Positions 39,640 to 50,314 of a stretch of 64,000 bases of DNA are shown in pieces (positions within the stretch are counted from its first letter, which is position 1; each line of letters begins with the position of its first letter). This stretch comes from Sitta carolinensis (lineage: Eukaryota; Chordata; Aves; Passeriformes; Sittidae). The notes beneath the pieces were generated by a model that was not told the origin of the DNA, ran no database searches, and saw only the letters and a list, made by a program, of their open reading frames with translations. A program made the translations under genes and the position numbers. Location of the stretch: assembly GCA_032173965.1 (NCBI GenBank), contig CM063298.1, forward strand, positions 9,795,501-9,859,500. Reading direction: 5' to 3'.

Positions 39640-39818
39640 TAGGTTGGATATTAGGAAAAAGGTTTTCACAGAAAGAGTGATAAAGTGCTGGAATGTTCTG
39701 CCTGGGGAGGTGGTGCAGTCCCCATCCCTGGGTGTGTTTAAACCAGCCTGGCTGTGGCTCTGGGTGCCAGGGGCTGGGTGAGGGGCTGGGTTGGACTCGA
39801 TGATCCTGGACAGAATGA
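39640..39818 (+). mobile_element. CR1 LINE 3' fragment
   Basis: Typical CR1 3'-region phrases: GGTTGGATATTAGGAAAAAG, GTGATAAAGTGCTGGAATG, CTGCCTGGGGAGGTGGTGCA, GTGTTTAAACCAGCCTGG, then GGTTGGACTCGATGATCC. The terminal octamer repeats are missing because the family C LTR starts right after. Confidence 0.88.
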
Positions 39819-40659
39819 TAATTAGCATGTCACAGGGTGAAAAAGGAGAATTTTGGGATTTTAGAATGTGAGATCAGGGGACAAAGATGGAGGCAATGGG
39901 GTGTGCCCCTGATCTTCTTCTTTGTCCTCTTGTTCTCCATCTTCTGTGGTGGTGTGGCACATTTGGGTAGAACAAAAGTACACTGTACAATATAGTGGAG
40001 AGGTATTGGAGGATTGTTATAAATAAAGCATATGTAATTTTCAGGATAAAAGATAATGCTGTCCCACAACCTAGCCTGGAGAGAACAGCACAACCTGGCC
40101 TCCAGAGAAGATCATGGTGGGCCAGGGCAACAAATGTAAGATCAGCAAAGAATAAACAAATTCCTGAACATGGGAACACGACGGTCTCGAGCTCTTCTTC
40201 AGACACAGGGCTGGGGGAAAACAAAAATACAAAAAGCCTTCACAGAGACAGAGAAGTCAGGTGGAAGCCAAGCTCATATGTTATTGTGATGTAGATAGAA
40301 ACACACAGTAACACACACAACAGGTGTTCAGGTAGAGAGAGAGAGAAAGGAAGAAGATTTTAGTTTATTGTTGACTTCGTATATATAAGTTTCTGGACAG
40401 TGATCAGGGATTGGACAGAGAGGTTACCACCTCTCCATCTTCACTGGTCACTTGAGAAGTCCATCAGGTGAGATCTTTTATAAAGGAATATAAACATGAT
40501 TCTTGTTTATCTTACAATTCATGAGAATTGATTCTACTATATTAAAACAAATCAGAAGGCTTATTTTCAGGGACAACACTCATAGAAGCTGAGAAACCCC
40601 AGAGAGAAAAACAAAACCAGCAAGAAAATATATATATTTATACATTATAAAACCAGACA
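39819..40659 (+). mobile_element. Old LTR element (family C, copy 2), split by a younger LTR
   Basis: Aligns with the minus strand of 9827-10387 from GATAATTAGCATGTCACAGG through AATAAA (about 40020), TCTGAAGAAGAG-complement and TTCACAGAGACAGAGAAGTC. At 40278 the match is interrupted by the 300-bp family A LTR and resumes at 40579 (GCTGAGAAACCCCAGA...), ending AAACCAGACA at 40659. The order shows family C was in place first. Confidence 0.68.
40279..40578 (-). mobile_element. ERVK-type solo LTR (family A), copy 2, nested
   Basis: 300 bp. The plus strand reads TGTTATTGTGATGTAGATAG...CAGGGACAACA, so its sense (TATA, AATAAA) is on the minus strand. The flanks CTCATA (40273-40278) and CTCATA (40579-40584) are a perfect 6-bp target-site duplication, the length expected of ERVK (class II) integrations. 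It sits inside an older family C element. Confidence 0.9.
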
Positions 40660-40686
40660 AGCCTCCTTAGCACAAAGCTGCGTGAC

Positions 40687-41386
40687 ACCCTTTGGGTGTG
40701 CTGTAAAGAAGAGCTCGTTCTTAGAAGGGCAAGGACAGCGAAAACTTTCTGTCCTGACCAAGGTTATTGGGGAGCAGGGACGTTTGCAGCTCGGCTGTGT
40801 GCTTGGGGTGGTTTTGAGCCGTTCCCTTCTTTTGCGAGCCGGCAGCGCTATCGTGTGGCTGTTGCGATGAGGTCACAGTGCCCAGGAGAAAAAAGCGCTT
40901 TCCTGCCCCTGTGTGCCTCCATGCACTGTTACAAAACCAAGAACGCCCAACAGCGGGTCCCACACGAAATGTTTCAGCAGAAAGAGGCAGTGCTGGAATT
41001 CACTTTTTTCCTTTTGCAGCCTATAAACTGCAGAAGCATGGACGAGAGGATTCCTCTGCCCAGCCCTGTGCAGGATGACGTTCTGCCAGTCTCCAAGAGA
41101 CAGCACCCACAACAAAGCTCTCACATGGATGGGGTGGGACAGAGAAGCTCTTGGCTTTTTCCTGGGCACTGTCAGAGCTCATCGAAACAACCACACGATA
41201 GAACTTTTGTTTTTTTGCTGACTTGCAAAATAAGGAAATGCTCCGAGCCCAGCTCAAAATTACCCCGAGCACAGAGCGAAGCTGCAAAAGTCCCTGCTCT
41301 CAAATCAGCTGTGTCAGGACTGAAAGTTTTCACTGACCTTCCCCTTCTAAGTACAAACTCTTATTTGCACCGTGCCCAAAGGGTAA
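40687..41386. repeat. Long imperfect inverted repeat (snap-back palindrome)
   Basis: The left arm (about 40687-40923) is the reverse complement of the right arm (about 41128-41386). Paired blocks are: ACCCTTTGGG at both outer ends; CTTAGAAGGGCAAGG versus CTTAGAAGGGGAAGG; GAAAACTTTCTGTCCTGAC versus GAAAACTTTCAGTCCTGAC; CTATCGTGTGGCTGTTGCGA versus CTATCGTGTGGTTGTTTCGA; CAGTGCCCAGGAGAAA versus CAGTGCCCAGGAAAAA. The loop is about 200 bp. A fold-back or terminal-inverted-repeat DNA transposon remnant is most likely. The plus-strand open frame of 231 codons (40696-41391) runs through it and is doubtful as a gene. Confidence 0.8.
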
Positions 41387-42514
41387 TGTGAATTAATTTG
41401 TGAGAAGAAATTTTTTTCACTCTTGCAGAGCCCATCTAGAAACTTGAGGTGAAGCTACTGGTTCCTCTCTGGACCCAAGAAAAAATGTTTTCATGCTGAC
41501 TAAAGGGTTTCAGGCATTCTAGTGGAAGCTCTGAGCTGTAAAAGAGGGCTTTGGACCCTCTAGAAGGGACTTTGGGTCTTCAGACTGGGTCTGTGAGTAC
41601 TAAGAATGGGCCTTTGAAAATGAAAATGAGGGCCTTGAAGTTAGGTTTTGAGCCCTCAAAGGATGCTTCACTGCCACAACCAAAGGCTTTTGCCCCTGAA
41701 AAGGGATTTTTAGGGGCTTAAAAGGCTGGCAGAAGCTGGAACAGAACCCCCAGCACTCCAAGTGTGCCAGCCAAAACTGTGAGCAGGCTCACTGACAGCC
41801 GTCAGCAGCCTGTGGCTCCCTGGCTGGAAGAGGCAGGAGCTCTGTTGACAGACAAAGAGCCCTTTGTCCACAGCTCCTGGTCCAGAGACTCTCAGCTGTT
41901 AGAGGTGCCCGGGCTGTGACAGCCATGGGGTTCTCAAAGGGGCATGACCCCACGTGGGCTCATGTCACAAAGGAGCAGAGACATGGCACTGGAGCAGCAA
42001 TTGTGATCTCACCAGCCCAATGCTTGGTGTCTGAGGAGTGGGCTGAGCCAGCCTTCAGAACATCTAGGCCCATTCCATTGCAGGCCTGCCTTTTTCCAAG
42101 CATTCTTCATCCTTGTCAACAGCTACAAGCACCACCAAAAGTTTTTTGATAGCTGAAGGTGCTTTGTGAGTCATGTTTGGGGTTTATGAATAATTTTGTT
42201 GAGCTACAGTTATTTCCTTTCCCTTCAAGAGATGGGATTGGTGCTGACCTGATCTTTTTGGAGGAGATCTTTCTGGAGCTGTCATGGAAGGATTTCCCCT
42301 GTGTTCCTGAGAGGTGCAATGGCTGCAAGGTGGAACAGAATACAAGATTCCAGAGGGAAAGGAAGGCAGCCTGAGGCCCAGAAATCAGAGTGGGTTTGTT
42401 GGCCTTTTGGCAGAACAGTTTTCCAAAGCTGCTTCCCCACCAGTAGATGCCAGCAGGGTGTGAGGCTTTCCCTGATGGTCATTAGAGCTGTTGTCCTTGG
42501 AGCTCCTGCAGACA
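41387..42514. other. Upstream flank of the USP gene
   Basis: Holds a degenerate repeat (about 41455-41720) similar to 49380-49600. No clear 5' exon of the USP gene was found here, although short open frames (42301-42594) abut it. There is no obvious CpG island. Confidence 0.4.
41455..41720. repeat. Degenerate repeat, copy 1 (matches 49380-49600)
   Basis: Shared phrases in order: CTGACTA-AGGGTTT-AGGCA, CTAGTGGAA, AAAGAGGGCTTTGGACCCT, TTTGGGTCTT and TTAGGTTTTGAGCCCTC. Within each copy, words such as GGGCTTTGGACC and CCCTGAAAAGG recur about every 25-30 bp, suggesting an ancient tandem array. The two copies flank the USP gene in direct orientation. Confidence 0.6.
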
Positions 42515-42584
42515 ATGCAACACTCGAATGTGGTTTTAAGCAACAACACTGTCTCATCTCTTCTCAAACCTCATTTCCCTTCAG

Positions 42585-45500
42585 ACATTGCTGAGGGAAT
42601 GGCTCTGCCACCAAGGACTGTCTTTTTCCCAGAGAAGATTTTCATAGACTGGCAGCAAAGGCAGAGGCCTGGACCAGGACTCTTCAACCTGGGCAACACT
42701 TGCTACATCAACGTCATCCTTCAGTGCCTGACATACACACCCCCTCTGGCCAACTATCTGCTCTCCCAGGAGCACAGCCAGTCATGTGAGTACTTTTAGG
42801 AACATCTTGTAAATCTCTTGGGCTCATCCCAAGGAATCCCAGAACCTGGAATCAGGTTTAGGAGAACAGCAGCCCTTCTTTGTCAGCCCCATGAGCTTGT
42901 GTCCTTTGAGCATCAGCTAAAGGATGCTTGTTCTATCAAGGTGCACTCACCTTCAGTAGAACACCACTTTCTAGCCCCAAGTTTCTACCCCTGCAAGTTG
43001 AACCCTCTTGGATTACTGCACAGAGCACTTCTGCCAGTTGTCCCTCTGAACTATGTTTTCCGTGCGCTAAAATGTCCTGGGCTTGTTGGGACATTGGCAG
43101 TTTGGGAGTAAAGAAGTGGAGACTGTTCTTAGAACCTCGAGATCTCCATTAGGCATCCCAAGAAACTGAGATGTTTTGTTACCCTGAGGAGTTTCTGTGC
43201 CTCCCTTCCTTGCTCCCTCCCTCCTCCCCTCTTCAGGCCAGCAGCAAGGCTTCTGCATGATGTGCACCATGGAAGCACACGTCAGGAAGGTCCTGCGTTC
43301 CTCAGCCAGTGCCATCCTGCCCAGAGCTGTCCTCAGGGACCTCAAATGTAAGTCATTTCAGGTGCCCAGACAGGTTTTCTTCTTTGTCTTCCCTTCTTCT
43401 AGGGGAGAGCTACTAAATTCTTTCTTAGCCATAGGGGAAGAGTTTGAGTATGGCAGGCAGGAGAACGCCTACAAGTTCCTCTGCTACACTCTCAGCGCCA
43501 TGCACCGTGCCTGTCTGAGCGCGCGCCGCGGGTAAGCACGAGCAGACTGAGAGCTTCAGTCTTCCCAAACCCACTGGACTCCTTGACCTGCTCCCATCAA
43601 GGAAAAATGATGTCCAGACCTTTCAGTGCTAAACCCTCAGGGGTGGTAACTCTCTGCCTTGCTGTTTATTCGCAGAGTGGACGCCTCTTCACAAGAAACT
43701 ACCATCGTCCAACAAATATTTGGGGGCTTCATGAAATACAGAGGTGTGTCCCCACAACTGCTGCTTTGCTTGGCTTGTCTGTGCCCTTCTGTCTGCCTGT
43801 GACAAGCAGCTGGTCCTGTGATGACTGGCACAGGAAAACCCACGAGCATAAACCAGCACAGTCAATTAACTTCACTCGGCATTTTGATTTTCCCTCCAGT
43901 CATGTGCTTGAGCTGCCGAGCAGTTGCTGATTCCTACGAGGCCTTCCTGGGTGTCGGTTTGGATATCAGAGTAAGAGGTTTGCAACGGTGCTTCAAGGCA
44001 TCCCAAGGCCCCTGTAGCTTTCCAGAACCAAAGCATTTGTCTTAAAATCCCATACTGTGAGCATGAGGGAGCTTGGTGGTGAGTGGAAAGGGGAATGCAC
44101 AGTGTCCTGCAGAGGCCATGGCACTGGTCTCCCTGTGGTGCTGGCTTGGGGCTGGACTAGCAGTCATCACCCCCTCTGCACCCTTGACACACTCTCCTGC
44201 TCCTTCCCTTTGCCCTCCCTCAATGCCCATCTGGTTCCCAGGCTCCCAGGCAGGATCAGTTTTCACTGCTGGTGCCCCTGCATGCAGTGGTGGCAACACA
44301 GAGGGAGCTCTTGATGACTCTGGGAGCCCCTGGGACATGAGGGAAATGTTCAGCATCACCCCCTCCTTCCAGGATAATGCTGGGTCTCTTCAGCATCAGC
44401 TCCTGGAAGAGTTTGGGTGAGAGCATTTCCTGCAGCTCCTTTCTCACTCCCCCAGGCAGCCTCATCCCTCATCGCAGTCCTGGATGATAGCGTGACACCC
44501 AAGCAGCTGGGTCAGAATGAGGGCTTCAGGTGCAGAAAGTAAGATGATTCCACACAACATTATAACACCAGACCCTGCGTGAGTGGCACAGCACTGAACA
44601 GCAGTCATCTTCTCAAGGAGGTTTAACACACAATTACAAGACACAACTTTTTAATATGACTCTGAATAACCTTGAAATAGCACCAGGATGTGTGAGGCAG
44701 GGGAAAGGTTGCCTGGCCTTCTTGGGGGAAGGTCAGGTGCTTTTCAGCACTCGGCTGTGTGCTTGGTTTCAAGGTGTAAGAAGAAAGCTGCTGCCTCCAA
44801 GAAGGTTACAGTCCATCACGCACCCAGAGTCCTCACACTGTGTCTGGAAAGGGCTGACCATGGACTGGTGCAAAGATCAGCAAGGTGTGCATGCAAGTGG
44901 AGTGCAACTTTCTCTTTCCAAAGCAGAAAACTCCCCAGAGATGCTCATGTTGGGATTTTCGTGTTCCCTTCTGGGGAGAGGAGAATTCCCATGAAAAGAC
45001 GAGGCTGGACTCTGTTCTCAGCCAAAGCATCTCTGTCAGAGCAGTTTGCTGCCACCCAAGCCATGTCTTGCTGAAGGCTATGCAGTGTGGCAGCTGAGGA
45101 CCATTTCTGAGTGCTCTTGGTCTCTCTGCAGTTTGTGGAGTACCCTGAGTACTTGGATCTTCGGCCCTACATGTCTGACACTGCTGGAGAACCCCTCCTC
45201 TGCTCCTTGTATGCCATCGTGGTTCACAGAGGGGACACCTGTCTGGAAGGACACTTCTTGTGCTACACAAAGGTAGAGAGCAACTTCCCTCCTGACAGGG
45301 ACAAATGTGAGTTGGGAAAGACAAACCTTCCCAGCAGTGTTACTGGCAGCCAAGGTTTTGGGGGAGAAGGTCTCCTTTGGGGTCCTGGGATTTGGTTTTG
45401 TGTGCTCCTGCTTTGGCAGTTTCTGCCTCTGGTGGTGTGGAGAAACCCTGCAGTTCCTCTCCAGAACTGGATGCCTTTCTTTGCAGGCCAGCAATGGGCG

Positions 45501-46832
45501 GTGGTATAAGATGAACGATGAGTTTGTGGACAATTGTGACATCCACACAGTTCTAGGGCAGCAAGCCTACTTGCTGTTTTATGCCAGGTAATGACCAGGA
45601 CCATGTGGCCAGCAAACATTTCCTTATCCTGTCTTTGCTGTTTGTCTTCTCACCCTCTGGAGTGTTTCTGCTATGGGAGACAATTCCTTACTGCATCCTT
45701 CAATGCTGTCACTTCTGAAATACCCCACTCCAGTCTGCTGGGCTTTAGAGTGCTGCCCTGTGTAAAACTGCCCCTTGCCTGCTCTCTGAAGCTGGCTCGT
45801 GTAGAGAGGAGGACTTAAAGTGAACCTCTAGGAAAGATGGGGAGGGACTCCTTGTCAGGGAGTGTAGTGATGGGGCAAGGGGAAATGATTTTAAAGTAAA
45901 AGAGGGAAGATTTAGATTAGATATTAGGCAGAAATTCTTCCCTGTGGGGCTGGTGAGGCCCTGGCACAGGGTGCCCAGGGTAGCTGTGGCTGCCTCTGGA
46001 TCCCTGAAGTGTCCAAGGCCAGGCTGGACAGGGCTGGGAGCACCCTGGGATAGTGGAAGGTGTCCCTGCACATGGCAGGGGATTGGAATGAGATTTCTGC
46101 CATCCAAGTTCTAGGATGCTGTGGAGGCCATAGGGGGTAAAAAGATGAGGGCTCCCTCTGACAGTGGCAGACCTGGTGGGAAGACCTTAGTTAAATTTAG
46201 CCACTTGGTGAAGCCTTCTCTCTGCTGCTCCAAGAAAAGGACTGGATCCCAGAGGAGTCTACAAGGAATGCCTAAAGCAGAGATAACTCTTTTTTTCCTC
46301 CAGGTGCTCGGATTCGAGAATGAGAGAAATGACATCTTCACCAGCAGCACCATATTCCCCTTCCATCCTCAGCCAGGGAGGGGCCAGCCAGCAGCAGGCA
46401 GGTTCTTCAGAGCCACAGGGTCTGCCTGGCAGGATTAAGGTGATGCCCAGCCAGAGGAGCCACAGGGAGAGGGCCCAGAGCAGATCCCCGCAGTGGGGCA
46501 ATGATCAATGCAGCTGGATCCCGAACAGCACCAACCAGGGCCATGTAACGGCAAGGAGGAGGAAGAAAACCAGTCCTGGAGGCCTTGGCCATGCTCCCAG
46601 GACTGCCAAAGCTCCAAGGCCCTCCAGCAGGACCTGCCAGCAGGCTCCTGTGCTCAGCCTTGCCTGGGTGCAAGCCTTGCCAGCGCAGGAAGAGCTGGGC
46701 AGATCCTTGTGGCAGGACTACTGTCTCTGCAGGCAAATTGTGGAGCTCATGAGGGCAATGTGGAGGTTTGAGCATCCCACAGAGGAATGTCAGGCAAACA
46801 GAGCCTGGCTGATGCAGCAGTACAGCATCTGA
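42585..46832 (+). CDS. Ubiquitin-specific protease of the USP36/USP42 group, with an apparent 1-nt frameshift
   Basis: Exons read as 42585-42785, 43237-43347, 43429-43531, 43676-43743, 43900-43970, 44456-44538, 44774-44884, 45132-45272, 45487-45587 and 46304-46832 (stop TGA), all with GT-AG ends. In-frame ATGs are 42515 (if the first intron call is wrong) and 42599. The true 5' exon may be missing. The protein is a C19 cysteine protease that removes ubiquitin. Cys box [15 protein letters not shown] (Cys codon 42701), His box LEGHFLCY (His 45252) and the NDEF Asn/Asp (45514-45519) are present, as are zinc CxxC pairs (CLSC; CRKC). Length is about 530 aa, shorter than USP36/42 because the C-terminal tail is only about 175 residues. 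Exon 44774-44884 is one nucleotide short for the phase of the next exon: Lys-Arg-Phe has become Glu-Arg-Ala, and the frame shifts between about 44857 and 44866. The usual DAHEFL is NAYKFL. It may be a young pseudogene, a divergent paralogue or an assembly error. Confidence 0.85.
44857..44866 (+). other. Site of net 1-nt frameshift in the USP gene
   Basis: Upstream codons give VLTLCLER. Downstream, the frame that joins correctly to the next exon gives WTGAKISK, matching the family's FTGGKISK. Between ER and KISK there are 20 nt where the family has 21. A one-base gain before 44857 would open onto a TGA, so the missing base belongs after that point. Confidence 0.75.
45885..46125 (+). mobile_element. 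CR1 LINE 3' fragment in the last USP intron
   Basis: Phrases TTAGATATTAGGCAGAAATT, CTTCCCTGTGGGGCTGGTGA, GGCACAGGGTGCCCAGGGTA and TCCAAGGCCAGGCTGGACAG are CR1 3' sequence. The element lies between the last two coding exons, same strand as the gene, and does not disrupt splice sites. Confidence 0.88.
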
Positions 46833-48258
46833 GACCAACAAAACCCCACCTCTTTGGAATCAACAGGCTGGAAAAGCCAAAGCCAGAATTAAAACCCCTT
46901 GTTGGCCACTGGAGGACCAGATCTAAGCATGTTTTGTGTCCAAGATTCTGATTATTGCAACAGGAAGGGTCACTGGAGGAGACAGTCCTGCAGAGATGGG
47001 GCAGCACTGTGCTGAGCCAAAGTCCTGCTCTGCTTTGACACTCATGCTCACTTCCCAGAAGAGGGCCAAAAGTGCATGCATAAAGAGAACAGCTCCAAAA
47101 ATTTAGTCTGTGTCAGAGGTAGACACCAAGTTAACTATCAAATGAAGCCAAATGGCCTCCTTGGCTCTTTTTCCTCTTTCTGTCTGGTTTTTTTTGTCTT
47201 GCAGTCCTAGCTCCAGACCATCCACACCAGAACCAAGGTGGGAGCTATGGACTGGTGATAAGCTTTGTTCTCTCTCTCCCTTTTCTGTCTTTATTCTTCT
47301 CCTCCCTTGCTTTGTCTAGGCAAACCATGGCTGGAATATTCTACCCCATGCCCCACACTGAAGTTTGTTGTGGGAGTGGGGAGCTTGTGGAATTGTGTTG
47401 TGACTTGTTAGCCAGCACTTTTGAGGAGCTGAGAAATTATTGAAGTGTACTATGTGTAATTAAGGCCTTGTCAGCCACCACTCCTGGAAGCCTAGGGTAG
47501 AATTTAAGGGTTTGTTAGCCAACATATTTTGAGCCTAAATATTCAGCTGGTTGCCAGAGTTATGGCAACAATAAAGCATAAAGAATTCCCTGACACATCA
47601 TCCAGTGTCTTTGCTGAGCCTGCTGATAATTTACAGTGAACACCATGCCTCTGACTGGTGGGTTGTGACATGGTCTTGTAAGAATAATTCACAGACTGCT
47701 TCCTCTTTCGTAGGTTTTGAGGCGGCTGGTGGAAATACCCACTGTGTGATGTTTGTGAGATGGGATTTTGAAAGCTGTGTGCTTCCACGTGTGCCTGTCT
47801 AGAAATCTGTTGCTTTTACACACAGAGTTCAATGTAGTCTGGGTTTCTCAGGCCTCAAGCTTCTGAGTTTCTAAAGCTCCATTTCTCCTGATGTTTTTGG
47901 GTGGCTGAAATCACTTTCCCAGACAAAAGAACAAAGCATCAGGATTGTTTTTGTAACGATATCCACATTTGGATTTTTTTCTGTGGGGGGGAATTTCTGT
48001 GATGTCCCTCTGGTGTGACCAATGTGGGTGAAGGGGTTGTCTTTTGTTCACCAATCACATTGGTCTGTGAGGAAACATAGAAAAGGGAGCAATCCCTGAA
48101 ATAAACGGAGTCAGATCCATTTTCTCCAAGCAGCTTTGGAGAAATTTCACAAGGAGTTTGTGTGGTGTGTTATTTGCCACAGCAACACCCTGACTCTCCT
48201 CCGAGTAACGAGGGAGAGACAGAACCTGCACAGCTCTGCCAGCTGTTCACTCCACCAC
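46833..48258. other. USP 3' flank with poly(A) signal and a possible LTR
   Basis: An AATAAA at 47570-47575 is a plausible poly(A) signal for the USP transcript. About 47930-48225 has ERV-LTR character: inverted ACCAATGTGGG / ACCAATCACATTGG words, AAAAGGGAGCAATCC, an AATAAACGGAGTC poly(A)-like box and a terminal GTAACGAGGGAGAGACAG. Boundaries and target-site duplication were not resolved. No further exon is recognised. Confidence 0.35.
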
Positions 48259-48555
48259 TGTTACTGTGACGTAGATAGAAACACACAGCAACACACACAA
48301 CAGGTGTTCAGGCAGAGAAGAAGAAAGGGAGAAGATTCTAGTTTATTGTTGACCTCGTATCTCTCAGTTTCTGGACAGTGACAGAGATTGGACAGAGAAG
48401 TTCCCACCTCTCCATCTCCACTGCTCACTTGAGAAGTCCATCAGGTGATATCTTTTACAAAGGAATGCAACCATGATCCTTGTTTATCTTACAATTCATG
48501 AGAACTGACTCTACTATACTAAAACAAATGAGAAAGCTTATTTTCAGGGACAACA
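48259..48555 (-). mobile_element. ERVK-type solo LTR (family A), copy 3
   Basis: 297 bp, plus strand TGTTACTGTGACGTAGATAG...CAGGGACAACA, so sense is minus. A perfect 6-bp target-site duplication, CACCAC, lies at 48253-48258 and 48556-48561. It differs from the duplication of the copy at 40279, so the two are independent insertions and not a segmental duplication. Confidence 0.9.
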
Positions 48556-48959
48556 CACCACAATGGGCTTGGACACGAGGAAGAGAAGTCCTTCCAGAAG
48601 TGCCCTGCTCATCCAGGCTGGTTGTCATCCCTGACAGCTCATCTTTCAGCTGCTGTGCCTTTGAGATCACTTTCTTGAAGTACATCCATCCTTCCTGGAC
48701 CCCTTTGTTTTTAAGGGTTGTTTCCCCAGGAACTTTCCAAATCAGCTTCTTGAAAAGGCCAAAGTCTGCCCTCGACAGAAGCCCAGTGTGGAAGCTTTGC
48801 TAGTGCTCCTCCTGGTCTCACCAATTATTGAGAATTCTGTTAGTTCATGATCATCAGCCTGGAGGTTATGATTGAAACAGTAAACTTGCCTTCAGAACCA
48901 AACCCTGCCTGAGGTGGCACTTTAATTTCTGCAGAGTGTCACCAAGCAAGAAAGAACAG

Positions 48960-49640
48960 GCATTTAGCTGTTTTTTTTGGTTTTTATTTAACTGGGAAAA
49001 GAGCCAAATTGCCTGAAAAGAAGGCTGTGGAGAGGAAAAAACCCTGCTTGGTACTCACAAAAATAGAAGTTGTGAACTGAAACATTCTTTGGACACTAAA
49101 AATGAGACTTTGTAGCCTAAAAAGAGCTGATTTTGCAAGTTCAGAACTATGACCTTGCAAAGGAAATATGAATTTAGGACCATCCCAAAGTAGATTCATA
49201 GCCTAGGCAGGATTTCTGACCAATAAATGAGGGGTTTGACACAAAAGATGAAACTCTGTGCCCTAAAAAATGCAACAGCTAATATAAGAGCAGTTTGGAG
49301 CCTAAAAAACTAGGATTTAGGAGGCTTTAGGCATGAAAAAAATTACAGGTGAGATGCTACAAATGACCTGGTGGAGCCTGCAATGGAGGGGAACCTCTCT
49401 GGCCCCAAGAAGTGAAGCTTTTCTGCTGACTAGAAGGTTTTAGGCACTCCAGTGGAAACTTTGAGTGCTAAAAGAGGGCTTTGGACCCTGGAAAAGAAGT
49501 TTGGGTCTTAAAAAGAGGGCTAGGGGCCCTGAAAACTGAGCTTTGAAAACAGAGAGTTTGAACCCTGCAGTTAGGTTTTGTGCCCTCTACATCTATTCAG
49601 GCAGTTAAAACACACTAAAAGCTACAGGAAAAAAAAAAAT
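48960..49640. repeat. Degenerate repeat, copy 2 (partner of 41455-41720)
   Basis: The core match is 49380-49600. The wider block repeats words of the type GAGCCTAAAAA, GTGCCCTAAAAA and GACCCTGGAAAAG about every 25-35 bp, consistent with a worn-out tandem array. A short poly(A) tract follows at about 49629. Confidence 0.55.
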
Positions 49641-49797
49641 CATAACATTCATTCTAACATTTGTGAAAAGCCAACACCAAAATATGCATTTATAACAACA
49701 GTTTAAGGCTTTGCCTCTAAAAAGAGATGTCCTTAGGGGGCCCTGGAGCCCGTCTTTGCCTCTGCCTCTCCTCCCAGGATGCTCTGGAGTCCCTCGA

Positions 49798-50094
49798 TGT
49801 TGTGCCTGAAAATCAGCCTTCTGATTTGTTTGGGTATAATGGAGTCAATTCTCATGAATTGTTAAGATGAACAAGGATCATGTTTGCATTCCTTGGTGAA
49901 AAGATATCACCTGATGGACTTCTCAAGTGAGCAGTGGGGATGGAGAGGTGGGAACTTCTCTGTCCAATCTCTGATCACTGTCCAGGAACTGAGAGATACG
50001 AGGTCAGCAATGAACTGGAGAGTTCTTTTCTTCTTCTCTTCCTGAACCCCTGTTGTGTGTGTGCTGTGTTCCCTCTCTGTGCATCACAGTGACA
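49798..50094 (+). mobile_element. ERVK-type solo LTR (family A), copy 4, upstream of ADPRH
   Basis: 297 bp, sense on plus: TGTTGTGCCTGAAAATCAGC...TCACAGTGACA. It carries the TATA-like GGGTATAATGG and a near-AATAAA (AATGAACTGG) at the position where other copies have AATAAACTGG. The poly(A) signal is therefore mutated here while the promoter half remains. Flanks CCTCGA and CCTCCC match at four of six bases. It ends 220 bp before the ADPRH start codon, in the same orientation. Confidence 0.82.
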
Positions 50095-50121
50095 CCTCCC
50101 TGCTGTCTGCCCCTACAGCAG

Positions 50122-50232
50122 CATCTGTACCCCACGTCTGCCCTGTACCCCACATCTGCCCTGCACCCCACATCTGCCCTGTACCCCACATCTGCCCTTC
50201 ACCCCACATCTGCCCTGCACCCCACATCCCCA
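50122..50232. repeat. 18-bp tandem repeat, about six copies
   Basis: Repeats of CCCCACATCTGCCCTGTA with TAC/CAC variants lie between the LTR and ADPRH exon 1. It is probably in the 5' UTR or the promoter-proximal region. Confidence 0.88.
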
Positions 50233-50314
50233 GAGTGTTCTGGTCCCCTTAAGGGCTCCTGGCCAGCACTGGCCCCATGCCCTGAGCCTGACAGGCGTTG
50301 CCAGCTGCTCCACC

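Noticed and set aside
40696..41391. 231-codon open frame upstream of the USP gene
   Set aside because: Runs through both arms of the inverted repeat; the similar peptide on the minus strand is explained by the palindrome.
40279..48555. Idea that 40-48 kb is one tandem duplication bounded by LTRs
   Set aside because: The two LTRs have different perfect target-site duplications (CTCATA and CACCAC), so they integrated independently.
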